Below are positions 46,378 to 56,010 of a DNA stretch of 64,000 nt, in pieces; within the stretch, counting starts at the first letter, position 1; the number at the start of each line of letters is the position of its first letter. The position numbers were made by a program, and so were the translations under genes. The DNA comes from a bacterium (GTDB lineage Bacteria > Orphanbacterota > Orphanbacteria > Orphanbacterales > Orphanbacteraceae), in NCBI GenBank assembly GCA_025782575.1, contig JALGYY010000004.1, positions 1 to 64,000 of the forward strand. Reading direction: 5' to 3'. Under the pieces are notes generated by a model that had not been told where the DNA came from, did no database searches, and was given only the letters and a program-made list of their open reading frames with translations.

Positions 46378-48870
46378 TTATCTCTCCTCGGATTCTGCCC
46401 TGTTTTTCAGTTTCCGGTTCGTATCGCGATAGGGCGCAGCCTCTTCGGCCCGGCCCTGCTTCTCGAGCAGGATCGCGAGGTCCTGTCGGACAGCGACCAC
46501 TTCGGGGTGGTCTGGGGGGAGTGACTTTTCATAAATCGCGAGCGACTGCCGGTAGAGCGGTTCCGCATCAGAATATCGCTCGACCTTCGTCATGATGAAT
46601 GCAAGGTTGTTCAGGCTCAGGGCTATGGACGGATGGTCCGGACCAAGCGACTCTTCCTGAATCATGAGGGCCCGGCGCTGAACAGCCTCGGCGTCGGCGT
46701 ATCGTCCCTGACCGGTCAGGGCGAGTCCGATGTTGTTCAACGTGACGGCGATATCGGGGTGCATCTCGTCGAGAATTTTCTCGCGAATCGCGAGCGATTG
46801 GAGAAAAACCTCCTCCGCCTCTTCGTATCGTTCCTGCACTTTCAGGAACATACCCATGTTATTCAAGCTCAGTGCAAGAAGGGGGGCATCGGGATCGAGG
46901 AGGCGCCGGCGAATTTCGAGGGCACGCTCAAACAGGGGCTCAGCCTCCTCCAATCTCCCCTGCGAACCGAAGAAGACACCCATGGCGTCCGAGTATTCCG
47001 CAATCCTCAGCTCATCCGGATCGCTCGAGCTTTCTGTGATCTGCATTCCACGGGAGAGAAGAGCCTCCGCCTTTGCCGGTTCTCCCAGACTCCAGTGGAG
47101 GGCGCCCAGACCGTGCAGCGCTTCCGCCACCTGAGGATCATCCGGTCCGAGTTCCTCCTCGAGAATCGCAAGCGCCCGCCCGAAAAGCGGCATTGCCGCC
47201 ATCGGCTCTCCGGTCTGATAGAACAGGTTTCCGAGTAGTTTGAGATTCAGCACCACGTTCGGATCGTTTTCACCATAAAGCGCTTCTTTCATTTCGAGCG
47301 CTTCTTCCAGCAGGGGCCTTGCTTCGTCGTACAGTCCGAGATTCATGTACGTGCCCCCCATTGTACCCATCATCTCCGCCTGGACTTCCGGCTGGTCGGC
47401 CAACTCCATTGCAATGCGCGCCGCTCCATCGTCGAGAATCTCCCGCGCGGTAATCGCGTTTCCACGCGCCACTCCCGGATCGGAAACTTCGAACAGACCC
47501 GTCATGAACTCCGAAACCTGCTTCGCCGTCTCCCCCTCCTTCGCGGCAAGCCTCTCAGCATGGACGGCCCGCGCATAGAGGACGCTCATCCATGCTCCGA
47601 ACCCAACAAGGAGTACGACCACGGAAACAGCAAACCCAAAAGCCAGTTTGTTTCGCTGCACCACTTTTCTGAGCTGATAAACCGTGCTCGGAGGCCGCGC
47701 GAGGATCGGCTGGTTCACCAGGTAACGCGCGAGGTCACCGCCGAAAGCGGCGGCGCTCTGGTAGCGACGGGTCCTGTCTTTTTCCAACGCCTTCTGCACG
47801 ATCGAGTCGAGGTCACCTTTGAGACGGCGCTGAAGTTTTTGCGGGTCGGTTCGCCGCGCCTCCGCCACCTGAGCTGCACGGTCGCCGAGCCGCGTAATGA
47901 TCGTGCTTAACCGCGGCGGCTTTTCCTCCTGGATGACTCTCTGAATCCCGGCGAGTCCTACTTTTCGGAGGTCTTTCGATTCGAAAGGAAGCATGCCGGA
48001 GAGAAGCTCATAGAGAATGATACCAAGCCCATAGATATCCGACCGCGTATCGATGTCAAGACCACCCATCGATGCCTGCTCGGGGCTCATATACTCCGGC
48101 GTTCCGATGAGCTGGCCCTGTTCGGTAAAAAGCGTCTGCTCGGTCAGCGCCGCGCCTGTCGCTTTCGCGATGCCGAAATCGATCACCTTCGGAATCGGCT
48201 GGTCGTCCGCCGTTGCCACGAGGATATTGGAAGGCTTCAGATCGCGATGAATGATCCCCTTCTGATGAGCGTGCTGCACGGCCTGGCAGACGTGGCTGAA
48301 GAGTTCGAGACGATCGCGCAGGCCGAGGGAATTCCGGTCGCAATAGTCGGTGATCGGCTCTCCCTGCACGTACTCCATGACAAAGAACGGCCGGCCCTGC
48401 TCCGTCGCGCCCGCGTCAAGCACTTTGGCGATATTCGGATGATCCATCAGGGCAAGGGCCTGTCGCTCGGAGTCAAAACGGGCGAGCACCTCCCGCGTGT
48501 CCATGCCGAGCTTGACCAGCTTAAGCGCCACCCGCCGCTTGATCGGCCTGGTCTGCTCCGCGCGGTAGACAACGCCCATGCCCCCCTCGCCGATTGCTTC
48601 GATGAGGCGATAGGGACCGATCCGCTTGTCGTCGCGCTCGGCCTGTTCGGCGGTTATTGTCGGGATGTCGTCGTCCGATAGTGGGTCCGCGCCGGAGGTC
48701 TTGATCGTGTGGGGGTCTCTATGACGCTCGCGGAGCATCGCCTCTACATCGGCGCGGAGAGCGGCGTCCCCCGCGCATCTTTCATCGAGATAGGAAGCGA
48801 GGCGGTCGTCCTGCAGATCAGCTGCTTTGAAAATTATTTCACTGATGCGGGCGAGGCGACCCTGGTCCAT
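46378..48870 (-). CDS. Transmembrane Ser/Thr kinase with TPR array
   Basis: An 830-residue protein. Residues 1-75 are a helical region often seen ahead of such kinases (LARISEIIFKAADLQDDRLA). The kinase domain (about 86-370) is complete: GEGGMG 94-99, Lys117, HRDLKPSN near 209 and DFGIAKATG. A single membrane helix (FGFAVSVVVLLVGFGAWMSV, about 420-440) is followed by at least seven TPR units of the 42-residue kinesin-light-chain/TPR_10 type (such as LSLNNMGMFLKVQERYEEAE). The kinase is inside and the TPR array probably outside the inner membrane, so external protein binding may control phosphorylation. Its targets are not visible. Confidence 0.92.
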   Translation of the reverse strand: MDQGRLARISEIIFKAADLQDDRLASYLDERCAGDAALRADVEAMLRERHRDPHTIKTSGADPLSDDDIPTITAEQAERDDKRIGPYRLIEAIGEGGMGVVYRAEQTRPIKRRVALKLVKLGMDTREVLARFDSERQALALMDHPNIAKVLDAGATEQGRPFFVMEYVQGEPITDYCDRNSLGLRDRLELFSHVCQAVQHAHQKGIIHRDLKPSNILVATADDQPIPKVIDFGIAKATGAALTEQTLFTEQGQLIGTPEYMSPEQASMGGLDIDTRSDIYGLGIILYELLSGMLPFESKDLRKVGLAGIQRVIQEEKPPRLSTIITRLGDRAAQVAEARRTDPQKLQRRLKGDLDSIVQKALEKDRTRRYQSAAAFGGDLARYLVNQPILARPPSTVYQLRKVVQRNKLAFGFAVSVVVLLVGFGAWMSVLYARAVHAERLAAKEGETAKQVSEFMTGLFEVSDPGVARGNAITAREILDDGAARIAMELADQPEVQAEMMGTMGGTYMNLGLYDEARPLLEEALEMKEALYGENDPNVVLNLKLLGNLFYQTGEPMAAMPLFGRALAILEEELGPDDPQVAEALHGLGALHWSLGEPAKAEALLSRGMQITESSSDPDELRIAEYSDAMGVFFGSQGRLEEAEPLFERALEIRRRLLDPDAPLLALSLNNMGMFLKVQERYEEAEEVFLQSLAIREKILDEMHPDIAVTLNNIGLALTGQGRYADAEAVQRRALMIQEESLGPDHPSIALSLNNLAFIMTKVERYSDAEPLYRQSLAIYEKSLPPDHPEVVAVRQDLAILLEKQGRAEEAAPYRDTNRKLKNRAESEER

Positions 48871-49068
48871 CTACTCGTCTCCCGGTTCGAGGGAACCAGT
48901 GGCCCGTTGAGCCACAATCAAACTGAGCATAAAGGATTTATTTAGTGTATGCCAGAAGTCCATTGATTTTGAATTCGGGCTGCCGGCCATTTTCGCGATT
49001 GACCCGCAGGGCCGCACTCTGTACAAATCGTAGTGAGCCTGAACATAGAGCGGTCGGGAGCGAAAGAC

Positions 49069-49869
49069 ATGCGTATCGTAACAATTCTCTCCCTGGTGGC
49101 TCTATTGACAAGCGGTTGCCGGCATCAATCGCACTACACACGTTCATTGGATTCAGAGGAGTCCGTAGCTCTCGAAAAGCTCGCCGAAGGCTCAGGCTCA
49201 TGGGACCGTGAGGTTCAGGTCTTTGGCGCTTTGCGTGCGATGTTCCACGAGGGACAGATTGGAGCGATGGTCGCACTCGATACGCTGCTCCCCAACCCGG
49301 ATCTCTATGGAGTGGGTGCTCTTTCAGAACTTGCCGGTGAGATTACGATCATCGCCGGCCGGGCGTTTCTCTCTTACCCTGACGGTCCGAAAAACCCACG
49401 AACCGACACCTCATCGAATACAGATGCAGGTGCGTCGCTACTCGTAGTCACCACTGTCCCCGAGTGGAGCCGTGCGACCATCAATCACCCGATCCCATTT
49501 GATAATCTCGACGAGGAGATTGAGAAGCTCTCGGTCTCGGCCGGTATGAATCTCGGCGATCGAATTCCGTTTCTTCTGGAGGGAGAGTTCGAGGAACTGC
49601 GGTGGCATGTGATTGACGGGAGTCGATTGCATGCCGCGGGGACTTCTCACAATGATCATCTGGCGGCATCGGTTCAGGCGAAGCGCGATCGGGCATCGGC
49701 AACAATCATCGGATTCTACTCCGCCAACGATCAGGGCGTCTTCGTCCACATGGATTCGAAAACCCACCTTCATTGCGTTCTCGATGACCCGCTCGCAACA
49801 GGACACGTTGACCACGTCACGATCCCCGCCGGAGCGACGATCAAATTCCCCACAATCAGAGACGACTAG
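49069..49869 (+). CDS. Acetolactate decarboxylase-like lipoprotein
   Basis: A 266-residue lipoprotein (signal RIVTILSLVALLTSGC) whose mature part resembles alpha-acetolactate decarboxylase: QVFGALRAMFHEGQIGAMVA, LYGVGALSELAGEITIIAGR, AFLSYPDG, then ATIIGFYSAN and MDSKTHLHCV ... GHVDHVTI. The H-x-H and the later GHVDH offer the zinc ligands of that family. Known enzymes are cytosolic or simply secreted and lack a lipid anchor, and there are no acetoin genes nearby, so the substrate may differ. ATG 49069 fits the signal peptide. It diverges from the kinase gene at 48870. Confidence 0.72.
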   Translation: MRIVTILSLVALLTSGCRHQSHYTRSLDSEESVALEKLAEGSGSWDREVQVFGALRAMFHEGQIGAMVALDTLLPNPDLYGVGALSELAGEITIIAGRAFLSYPDGPKNPRTDTSSNTDAGASLLVVTTVPEWSRATINHPIPFDNLDEEIEKLSVSAGMNLGDRIPFLLEGEFEELRWHVIDGSRLHAAGTSHNDHLAASVQAKRDRASATIIGFYSANDQGVFVHMDSKTHLHCVLDDPLATGHVDHVTIPAGATIKFPTIRDD

Positions 49870-50014
49870 TTCACCGAAACGTTCCACACAAACGAACCAG
49901 GCGAGCTGAACCACCGACAGGGGTTGAAAGCCTCTAAGCATTGTGGTAGTATGGCTTTAGCAACCATGGGCTGCATCGACTTTACCAAACAAACCTCTTC
50001 CCGGAGCGAAACTC

Positions 50015-51922
50015 ATGCGCCATCGTTTACTGTCTCTATTTTTCGTATGTTCCGCGATTCAATTTCTGATACCGGTACCGTCCGTCCTCGCGGTCGATCC
50101 CTACGTGGACACCGGCCTGACCGCCGTTACCCCCCTTCCGGATTCCGATCTGGTCATCGTGCGGGAAAAGTTCTACGGAGCTACGGGGATCGACCTGAGT
50201 GCCTATGGAATCACCGGCGGCACCCACACTTACGTGCAATCCCTGTATTTCCGGCTATATGTGCAGAACGGTGCCGGACCCGCCGACTCGTTCTCCGGGC
50301 TGGTTATCCTGCCCCCGTCGGTCACGATCCTTGGGGTAATCACCGACGGGACGGACCTGGGTGGCCAGTCCGATGACGGCATCTACACCGAGTCCGACTC
50401 TCTGTTCGCCGTCGCGATCGACCCTGATACGTATTCCGCAACTGACCGGGGGTTCGAATCCGGAGGCGGAGCCAGTTCCGAATTTATCGGCATCATCGAT
50501 GCCAACACTCTCGCCTTCGGCCTGAACGTGAAGCTCGGAGTCGATGATTTCCGAATCATTATTGATTATGGTAACGCCTTCGATCCGGACCTCAGTTTCG
50601 ATGTACTCGCCGTGGACGTCACCCCGCCCGGCACGGCCGTGGCGGTGGCCGGGATCCTGGTGGGGGATATCAGCGATACCACTGTCTTCGGCAGCGGAGA
50701 TTACGGCGAGTTTCCCAGCCTGCAGGATATCCCGTTGACCTCCACGGTGGCCGCAACTTCGGCGGCCATTCTGCCATTCAACCCGGACGTCAGCCTCTAT
50801 CTGGCCCGGGATCCCACTTCGGGGTCCACCTTTATCGACAGCTATGACACTGATCTGGATATGCCATTGCCCGGGCAGTTTATTCTCGATTCCAACGTGA
50901 GCAATCCGCGCGGCGTCACCGATCATTCGGATGGCATGATCTATTGCAGCGGCCGTGATGGCGGCTTCGCAAGGATAGACCCGGTGGCACGGACTGTGGA
51001 AACGACTCTCCTGGCCAACCTGACCGGCAGCAACATCGACGCCACGAACCTGCCGGGTCATGCGGAAATCTTTGTGGTTCGCAACACCTCGGGCGTTACC
51101 CAGGTCGACGTTCATGACCCCACCGTCCCGATCGTGGTGTCCAGCTTCGGTGTCGCCGACGCCAACACTCCGGTCGCGATCGTCGATGGGAGCGACGGCC
51201 TGCTCTACGTTTTGGATAACGGAGGAACGCTCGCCTCGTTCGATGCGACAGGCGCCAGTTTTTCCTCGCTTGATTTGAACCCGCCAACCGGCAACTACGA
51301 CGGGATGACCAGCCGGACGGGAACCAACCTCCTTTACCTGTTGCGAGACACATCCGGCGATACCAGGATCGATGTCTTCAACATCACTACTCAACTGGTC
51401 ACATTCGACTTCGTAACTCTGCCTGTGCCGGCAGACCCGGCGGATATCGCTGACGGTCCCGACGATTTTCTCTACGTGATCGGTACGGGGAGCGGCCAGC
51501 CGGCGGGATACACCATCGTCGACCCCGACTCGGGTGTCGTGGTCTACTCACACGAAGTCATGGATTTTCCCGGTGTCTACCGGACGCTCACTGCTCTCCA
51601 GCCCCAGCCGACAAGTGTTGCTGATGGTTCAAGCGTCGTCCCCGAAGCCTCGATCCGTCATCTGGCCTGGCCTAATCCCTTCAACCCCAATGTCGAGATC
51701 CGCTACGACCTTCCTCACTCAGGTCCGAGCCGGGTGCGCGTCTTTGACGTGCGCGGCCGGCTCATTCGGGTTCTGCACGAAGGGAATGAATCACCCGGAT
51801 GGCGATCCCAGACATGGAACGGTCGAGATACCGAGGGTCGAGAAGCGCCCTCCGGGACGTATCTTTATCAGATCACCGCGGGAGGAAAGGACGTCGTAGG
51901 CAAGCTGGTCCTCATCCGGTAA
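50015..51922 (+). CDS. Secreted protein with FlgD-like C-terminal domain
   Basis: A 635-residue secreted protein. The signal peptide ends near SVLAVDP. The first 230 residues are a beta-rich domain of unknown type (RFYLRLYVQNGAGPADSFSG-like strands, GIIDANTLAFGLNVKLGVDD). Residues about 245-530 contain weak propeller-like repeats (SDGMIYCSGRDGGFARID, SDGLLYVLDNGGTLASFD, PDDFLYVIG). The last 90 are a FlgD-like tail (HLAWPNPFNPNVEIRYDLP ... TWNGRDTEGREAPSGTYL ... VVGKLVLIR). It ends ten to thirteen bases before the sulfatase-fold gene, with which it is probably transcribed. Confidence 0.78.
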   Translation: MRHRLLSLFFVCSAIQFLIPVPSVLAVDPYVDTGLTAVTPLPDSDLVIVREKFYGATGIDLSAYGITGGTHTYVQSLYFRLYVQNGAGPADSFSGLVILPPSVTILGVITDGTDLGGQSDDGIYTESDSLFAVAIDPDTYSATDRGFESGGGASSEFIGIIDANTLAFGLNVKLGVDDFRIIIDYGNAFDPDLSFDVLAVDVTPPGTAVAVAGILVGDISDTTVFGSGDYGEFPSLQDIPLTSTVAATSAAILPFNPDVSLYLARDPTSGSTFIDSYDTDLDMPLPGQFILDSNVSNPRGVTDHSDGMIYCSGRDGGFARIDPVARTVETTLLANLTGSNIDATNLPGHAEIFVVRNTSGVTQVDVHDPTVPIVVSSFGVADANTPVAIVDGSDGLLYVLDNGGTLASFDATGASFSSLDLNPPTGNYDGMTSRTGTNLLYLLRDTSGDTRIDVFNITTQLVTFDFVTLPVPADPADIADGPDDFLYVIGTGSGQPAGYTIVDPDSGVVVYSHEVMDFPGVYRTLTALQPQPTSVADGSSVVPEASIRHLAWPNPFNPNVEIRYDLPHSGPSRVRVFDVRGRLIRVLHEGNESPGWRSQTWNGRDTEGREAPSGTYLYQITAGGKDVVGKLVLIR

Positions 51923-51934
51923 TCTCGCTGTGTG

Positions 51935-53878
51935 ATGAAGGAATTCTTTAAATCGTCTCTCCTATGGGGAGCCTGGTCCGGGGTAGTTCTCCGGTTTCTC
52001 GTGCTCTCCCTCCATCTGAGAGTGTGTGAAATTCTTCCCGGCGATCATGGGATCGCCCTTGCCGGGGAGGTGGCCGGATCGGTGGTGATCTATGCGGCGA
52101 CGTCCGCGGCGATCGGCCTCGCGGGACGTCTTTTCGCCAGGACATGGCTCTCTACCGGATTCGACCGCGCTCTTCTCGCCACACTGCAGGCGATCGGTTT
52201 CTTCATCCTCTGGTTCGGACTCTGGTCTGACCGGATCACTATTGGCGGTTCCCGGCAGGGACCGCTCGTGCTCGCCGCCCTCGCCCTCCTCGTGATCGTG
52301 CTCTTCGCGGTCGGCCGCGCCCTCCGTGCGGCGAGCCCGACCGCTGCTCGGGGACTCCTCGTGGCAATCCCCGTTGTTGCGTTCGGGGCATCGATCAATG
52401 CACATTTCCATCAGCCCCTCGACCTGAAGAAAACCGCCCCGGAGATGGAGGAATCCGGATCAGCGCAATCTGAGCGGCAGCCGCCGAACATACTTCTTCT
52501 CATGGTGGACACGCTCCGTCGTGACTACGTCGACTTCAAGGGTAACTCCGGAAGCACACCCAACCTGGCGAAACTCGCGGAATCAAGCATCGTTTACGAC
52601 GATGCGATCAGCGTCGCACCCTGGACCGGACCTTCCGTGGCGAGCATGTTCACCTCGCGGTACCCTTCGGAACATGGCCTCACGTCGCGGTCGGTTCGCC
52701 TGCCGGAGCAGGAGATCACCGTGGCGGAAATTCTCTCCGCTCACGGATATCGCACGGTAGGGGTCGTCTCCAACAGCGTGCTGGGGCGTGATTTCGGTTT
52801 CAATCAGGGTTTCGACTTCTACATGGATGCCCGGCAGGCATTCCCCTTCGGCCTGTTTCTGGAGATCACTTCGCGATTCTGGAAACCGCACTTTGAAACG
52901 ACAAGTCCCTTCCCGATCAAGCTCTTCTTCCACAGAGTAAGCCGCTCCTACTCTCTCGCCGACAGGACAACGATGAACGCCGCTGCCCTTATGGAACAGC
53001 TCGACCGGGATGGGCGCCCATTCTTTTTCTTCCTGCATTATATGGATCCTCACAGACCGTTTTGCGCTCCCGAACGATTCATGGTAGGAGACGATGTCGA
53101 TCGGGGGCTGGTGGATGGGTTTGAGTACATGGAGTACGACTCCACCCGAAACGGGATGGCGATTGGCGGCACTCTTCTCGGTGATAATGATTACCGCCGG
53201 TTTCACGAACTCTATAGCGGGGAAGTTCGGCATGTGGATCATTGGATCGGAACGCTGCTCCAAAGAATCGAAGATGCCGGCCTTTTCGATAACACGTTGA
53301 TTCTTTTCGTGGCCGACCATGGGGAGTACTTCGGCGAGCACAACCTGGCAGCGCACTCTCATCTTTACGAGGAATGCATCGGCGTTCCCCTCCTGATTCG
53401 CCCGCCCGCCGGTTTGCAGTCCCGTAGACACGTACGGGGCGCCGTGCAAACCATGCAGATCCTCCCCACGATTCTGGCGGCGGCGGGGTTCCCCGGCACC
53501 GATACACTCACCACACTGAAACCTCTTCCTACGACCGGAGCCGCTCCCGACCAGCCTCTGTTCGCGGAGGCGGAAGATGGCCGGGAGCAGTACATGCGAA
53601 TGGTGCGCCTGGGGAAATGGAAGCTGATTCGAAGCAGCAGTGGTGAAGAGCTGTACGATTTAGACGGCGACTCGAGCGAGCTGGTGAATCTCCGCGCCGA
53701 AGCGGGGATTACGGGCGAAACCGGAACGAAACGCGACGGGACCGCCGGCGAGGCGTTACGAGATTTGCGGGAATTGCTCGACACGTTTCAGGTAAGCATG
53801 GAGAAGGCGGAAAAGCATACGATTTCAATAACGCCGGAGCAGGAGGAAGCCCTTCGCGCTCTTGGATATATGAAATGA
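51935..53878 (+). CDS. Membrane-bound sulfatase-fold hydrolase
   Basis: A 647-residue protein. Four to five hydrophobic segments (about 5-150) anchor a large alkaline-phosphatase-superfamily domain. NILLLMVDTLRRDYV provides the first metal ligand, and APWTGPSVASMFTSRYPSEH is the active-site region. The usual C/S-x-P-x-R signature for formylglycine is absent. The Thr of WTGPS would be the nucleophile, as in phosphoglycerol or phosphoethanolamine transferase-like members. FLHYMDPHRPFCAPERF and VADHGEYFGEHNLAAHSH supply the remaining ligands. So a phosphodiester- or phosphate-transferring role on envelope glycans or lipids is as likely as sulfate removal. GTG 51932 is an alternative start. Confidence 0.82.
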   Translation: MKEFFKSSLLWGAWSGVVLRFLVLSLHLRVCEILPGDHGIALAGEVAGSVVIYAATSAAIGLAGRLFARTWLSTGFDRALLATLQAIGFFILWFGLWSDRITIGGSRQGPLVLAALALLVIVLFAVGRALRAASPTAARGLLVAIPVVAFGASINAHFHQPLDLKKTAPEMEESGSAQSERQPPNILLLMVDTLRRDYVDFKGNSGSTPNLAKLAESSIVYDDAISVAPWTGPSVASMFTSRYPSEHGLTSRSVRLPEQEITVAEILSAHGYRTVGVVSNSVLGRDFGFNQGFDFYMDARQAFPFGLFLEITSRFWKPHFETTSPFPIKLFFHRVSRSYSLADRTTMNAAALMEQLDRDGRPFFFFLHYMDPHRPFCAPERFMVGDDVDRGLVDGFEYMEYDSTRNGMAIGGTLLGDNDYRRFHELYSGEVRHVDHWIGTLLQRIEDAGLFDNTLILFVADHGEYFGEHNLAAHSHLYEECIGVPLLIRPPAGLQSRRHVRGAVQTMQILPTILAAAGFPGTDTLTTLKPLPTTGAAPDQPLFAEAEDGREQYMRMVRLGKWKLIRSSSGEELYDLDGDSSELVNLRAEAGITGETGTKRDGTAGEALRDLRELLDTFQVSMEKAEKHTISITPEQEEALRALGYMK

Positions 53879-53892
53879 AGAAGGAAACAAGC

Positions 53893-55173
53893 ATGTCAGG
53901 CACCAAAGAGACGAACGTCCGAATCGAATCCTTGGCAACCGGAGGTGACGGGGTCGGCAGGATAGAGGGGAAGGTCTGCTTTGTGCCCCATGCCGCGCCG
54001 GGCGATCTGCTGAAAGTGAAGGTCGTTCGAGAGAACCGTAACATGGTACGCGCTGAAATTGTTTCCGTGGAGGAGCCGGGCACCTCACGCCGGGAATCTC
54101 CCTGCACTCTTGCCGGTATCTGCGGAGGGTGTCAATGGCTTCATCTCTCCTACGACGAACAATTGCGAACCAAAACCGGTTTTCTGCAGAAGGCTGTGGG
54201 AGATATTCCTGTTGAAGTTACCCGGTCACCGAGTGAACTGGAATACCGGTGCGTCGCGCGATTGCACTACCAGCCAACCGCAGACCGGAACGGCATTCTC
54301 GGCTTTGCTCAATCGGGGAGCCGTGAGCTGGTGGATATCAGCAACTGCCCTGTGCTCGAACCTGCCATAAACAAATGTCTGTCACAATTACGACGCCTTC
54401 TGCAAACCACGGTGGATCAACCTATGGAAGTGAGAGTAGCCCTTGGTCATAACGGGCCGGTCGTCTCTTTTACGACCGACAAACGCCTGCCGGTTCGGTT
54501 TTACAGTGCGGTCGAAGCTGCGTTGCCGGATCTCTTTTCAGGGGTGGTCGTTCATTGGGACGGGCTGAAGAGCGTTCTTTCTGGTGACGGAACTGTCACG
54601 GTTGATGGTGGTGATGGAAAGCCGCTCGTCTATCCCGCCGGCAGCTTCAGCCAGGCGAATACTTACATCAATCATCAGCTGTCACAAACCGTAGGGGAGT
54701 GGGCTGCGGGATTGAATGCCGGGCGGGCGATGGAGCTGTACGCGGGCGCGGGAAATCTGACTGTCATGCTCGCCCCGGTCGTTACAAAACTGGCGACGGT
54801 CGAACTGGATGGGGACGCCTGCCGCTATGCCCGGATGAATATTGCGTCACGAAACTTAAAAGGAGTAACCATTCACGTCGGAGATGCGCTGAAAGTTTAC
54901 AAATCGATCGGTAAGGGAGCTGACCTCGTCGTGCTCGATCCGCCGCGGCCCGGTGCCGGTCCTCTGGCAGGTGCGATGGCCGGCGCGCCCCACACAAACA
55001 TACTTTATGTATCGTGCGACATGGCCACACTGGGGCGGGACATCGCGACCCTGCAGAGAGGCGGATACAGGCCAGCGAAAGCAAGGGGGTTCGACATGTT
55101 CCCCGAGACATCACACATGGAAGCCGTCGTTCTGCTCACAAGAGAGTCGTCTCATCAACTCCCAGGACCGTGA
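53893..55173 (+). CDS. rlmD: 23S rRNA (uracil-C5)-methyltransferase, RumA/RlmD type
   Basis: A 426-residue SAM-dependent rRNA methyltransferase. An N-terminal TRAM domain (VRIESLATGGDGVGRIEGKV) is followed by the iron-sulfur cluster motif CTLAGICGGCQWLHL. The catalytic half has the RumA landmarks FSQANTYINHQL, MELYAGAGNLTVMLA for SAM, DLVVLDPPRPGAG and the nucleophile region ILYVSCDMATLGRD, ending in FPETSHMEAVVLL. ATG 53893 has AAGGA seven bases upstream; ATG 53875 would overlap the preceding stop by four bases and is an alternative. Which uracil it methylates (1939-type or 747-type) cannot be told. Confidence 0.93.
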   Translation: MSGTKETNVRIESLATGGDGVGRIEGKVCFVPHAAPGDLLKVKVVRENRNMVRAEIVSVEEPGTSRRESPCTLAGICGGCQWLHLSYDEQLRTKTGFLQKAVGDIPVEVTRSPSELEYRCVARLHYQPTADRNGILGFAQSGSRELVDISNCPVLEPAINKCLSQLRRLLQTTVDQPMEVRVALGHNGPVVSFTTDKRLPVRFYSAVEAALPDLFSGVVVHWDGLKSVLSGDGTVTVDGGDGKPLVYPAGSFSQANTYINHQLSQTVGEWAAGLNAGRAMELYAGAGNLTVMLAPVVTKLATVELDGDACRYARMNIASRNLKGVTIHVGDALKVYKSIGKGADLVVLDPPRPGAGPLAGAMAGAPHTNILYVSCDMATLGRDIATLQRGGYRPAKARGFDMFPETSHMEAVVLLTRESSHQLPGP

Positions 55174-55218
55174 AAGCCGTCCTTGAAATGGCGGAAAGCG
55201 GCGAAGCCTCGGTCAGAT

Positions 55219-55998
55219 TCAGTATAAGAGAACATCAAATCGCAAGGAAACTCCGGTTCGATCCGGAAGTCGTAGTCCAGTGGAACTCTCGAATACTCTT
55301 GAATCGGGAAAGGTGGCCTTCTTTGTATCGTACTCCTGCTCCACTCTATCTGAGAACGGGTGGCGATACACGTTGATGAGTCTGGCCATCCCATCGAGGT
55401 GGTCAAAGTTGAATTCTGACACTGGTCTTGTCGGCCCAGGGCTCCACGTCTTCTCTCGGAATTCCGCATTCATGGGAATGACTTGTAGAAAGTGCCCTGC
55501 CCTCGGGTCCTGTGCCAGAACCCGGCTGGCCCGGGCAGCGACGCGGCCCAATTGCTGCAGATGTGAAATTTCGGCCACAGAGAAGCAGGCGCACGGAATG
55601 TTATCGGGAGCGCCTTCCATGTCCCCAATATCCCACCCAGAGACCATGTAGGAGCATTCCTCATGTGGATAGCGAATATCGTGTGCGCTCATGCGATAAC
55701 GGATTCTTTTTTCCTCTTCCAGATGGTCCTCATGCCAGATCGCACGCTCTCTCTCCATCCTGGCAGCTCTGATCCGGTCGCGCTTCTTCTGTAACCTGGC
55801 GAGAATGCGCGAAGCGATGCGCTCCCTGCGATTCTCTGGGGGCTTCCGCGGCCATATGGGACCAGCGATCTTGAAGAGGACAATCTCACCCGCTATCTGA
55901 GGGAGCGGTGTTTCCGGCGTGACATAGTAAGTAGAAGATTCTGTCGAAACACCACTACTCCTGCTCAGTTCGCGGATCAGCCTTTCACGAATGGTCAC
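55219..55998 (-). CDS. Hypothetical protein
   Basis: A 259-residue protein starting at GTG 55998 behind AAAGGGGC. It has a basic, helical middle (about 55-95, RRERIASRILARLQKKRDRI) and a C-terminal half with ECSYMVSGWDIGDMEGAPDN and CFSVAEISHLQQLGRVAARA. I recognise no family. The lack of a signal peptide and the charged composition suggest a cytosolic protein. It follows the BACON-domain gene by 12 bases on the same strand and converges on rlmD. Confidence 0.55.
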   Translation of the reverse strand: MTIRERLIRELSRSSGVSTESSTYYVTPETPLPQIAGEIVLFKIAGPIWPRKPPENRRERIASRILARLQKKRDRIRAARMERERAIWHEDHLEEEKRIRYRMSAHDIRYPHEECSYMVSGWDIGDMEGAPDNIPCACFSVAEISHLQQLGRVAARASRVLAQDPRAGHFLQVIPMNAEFREKTWSPGPTRPVSEFNFDHLDGMARLINVYRHPFSDRVEQEYDTKKATFPDSRVFESSTGLRLPDRTGVSLRFDVLLY

Positions 55999-56010
55999 TT
56001 ATCAGCCCCT

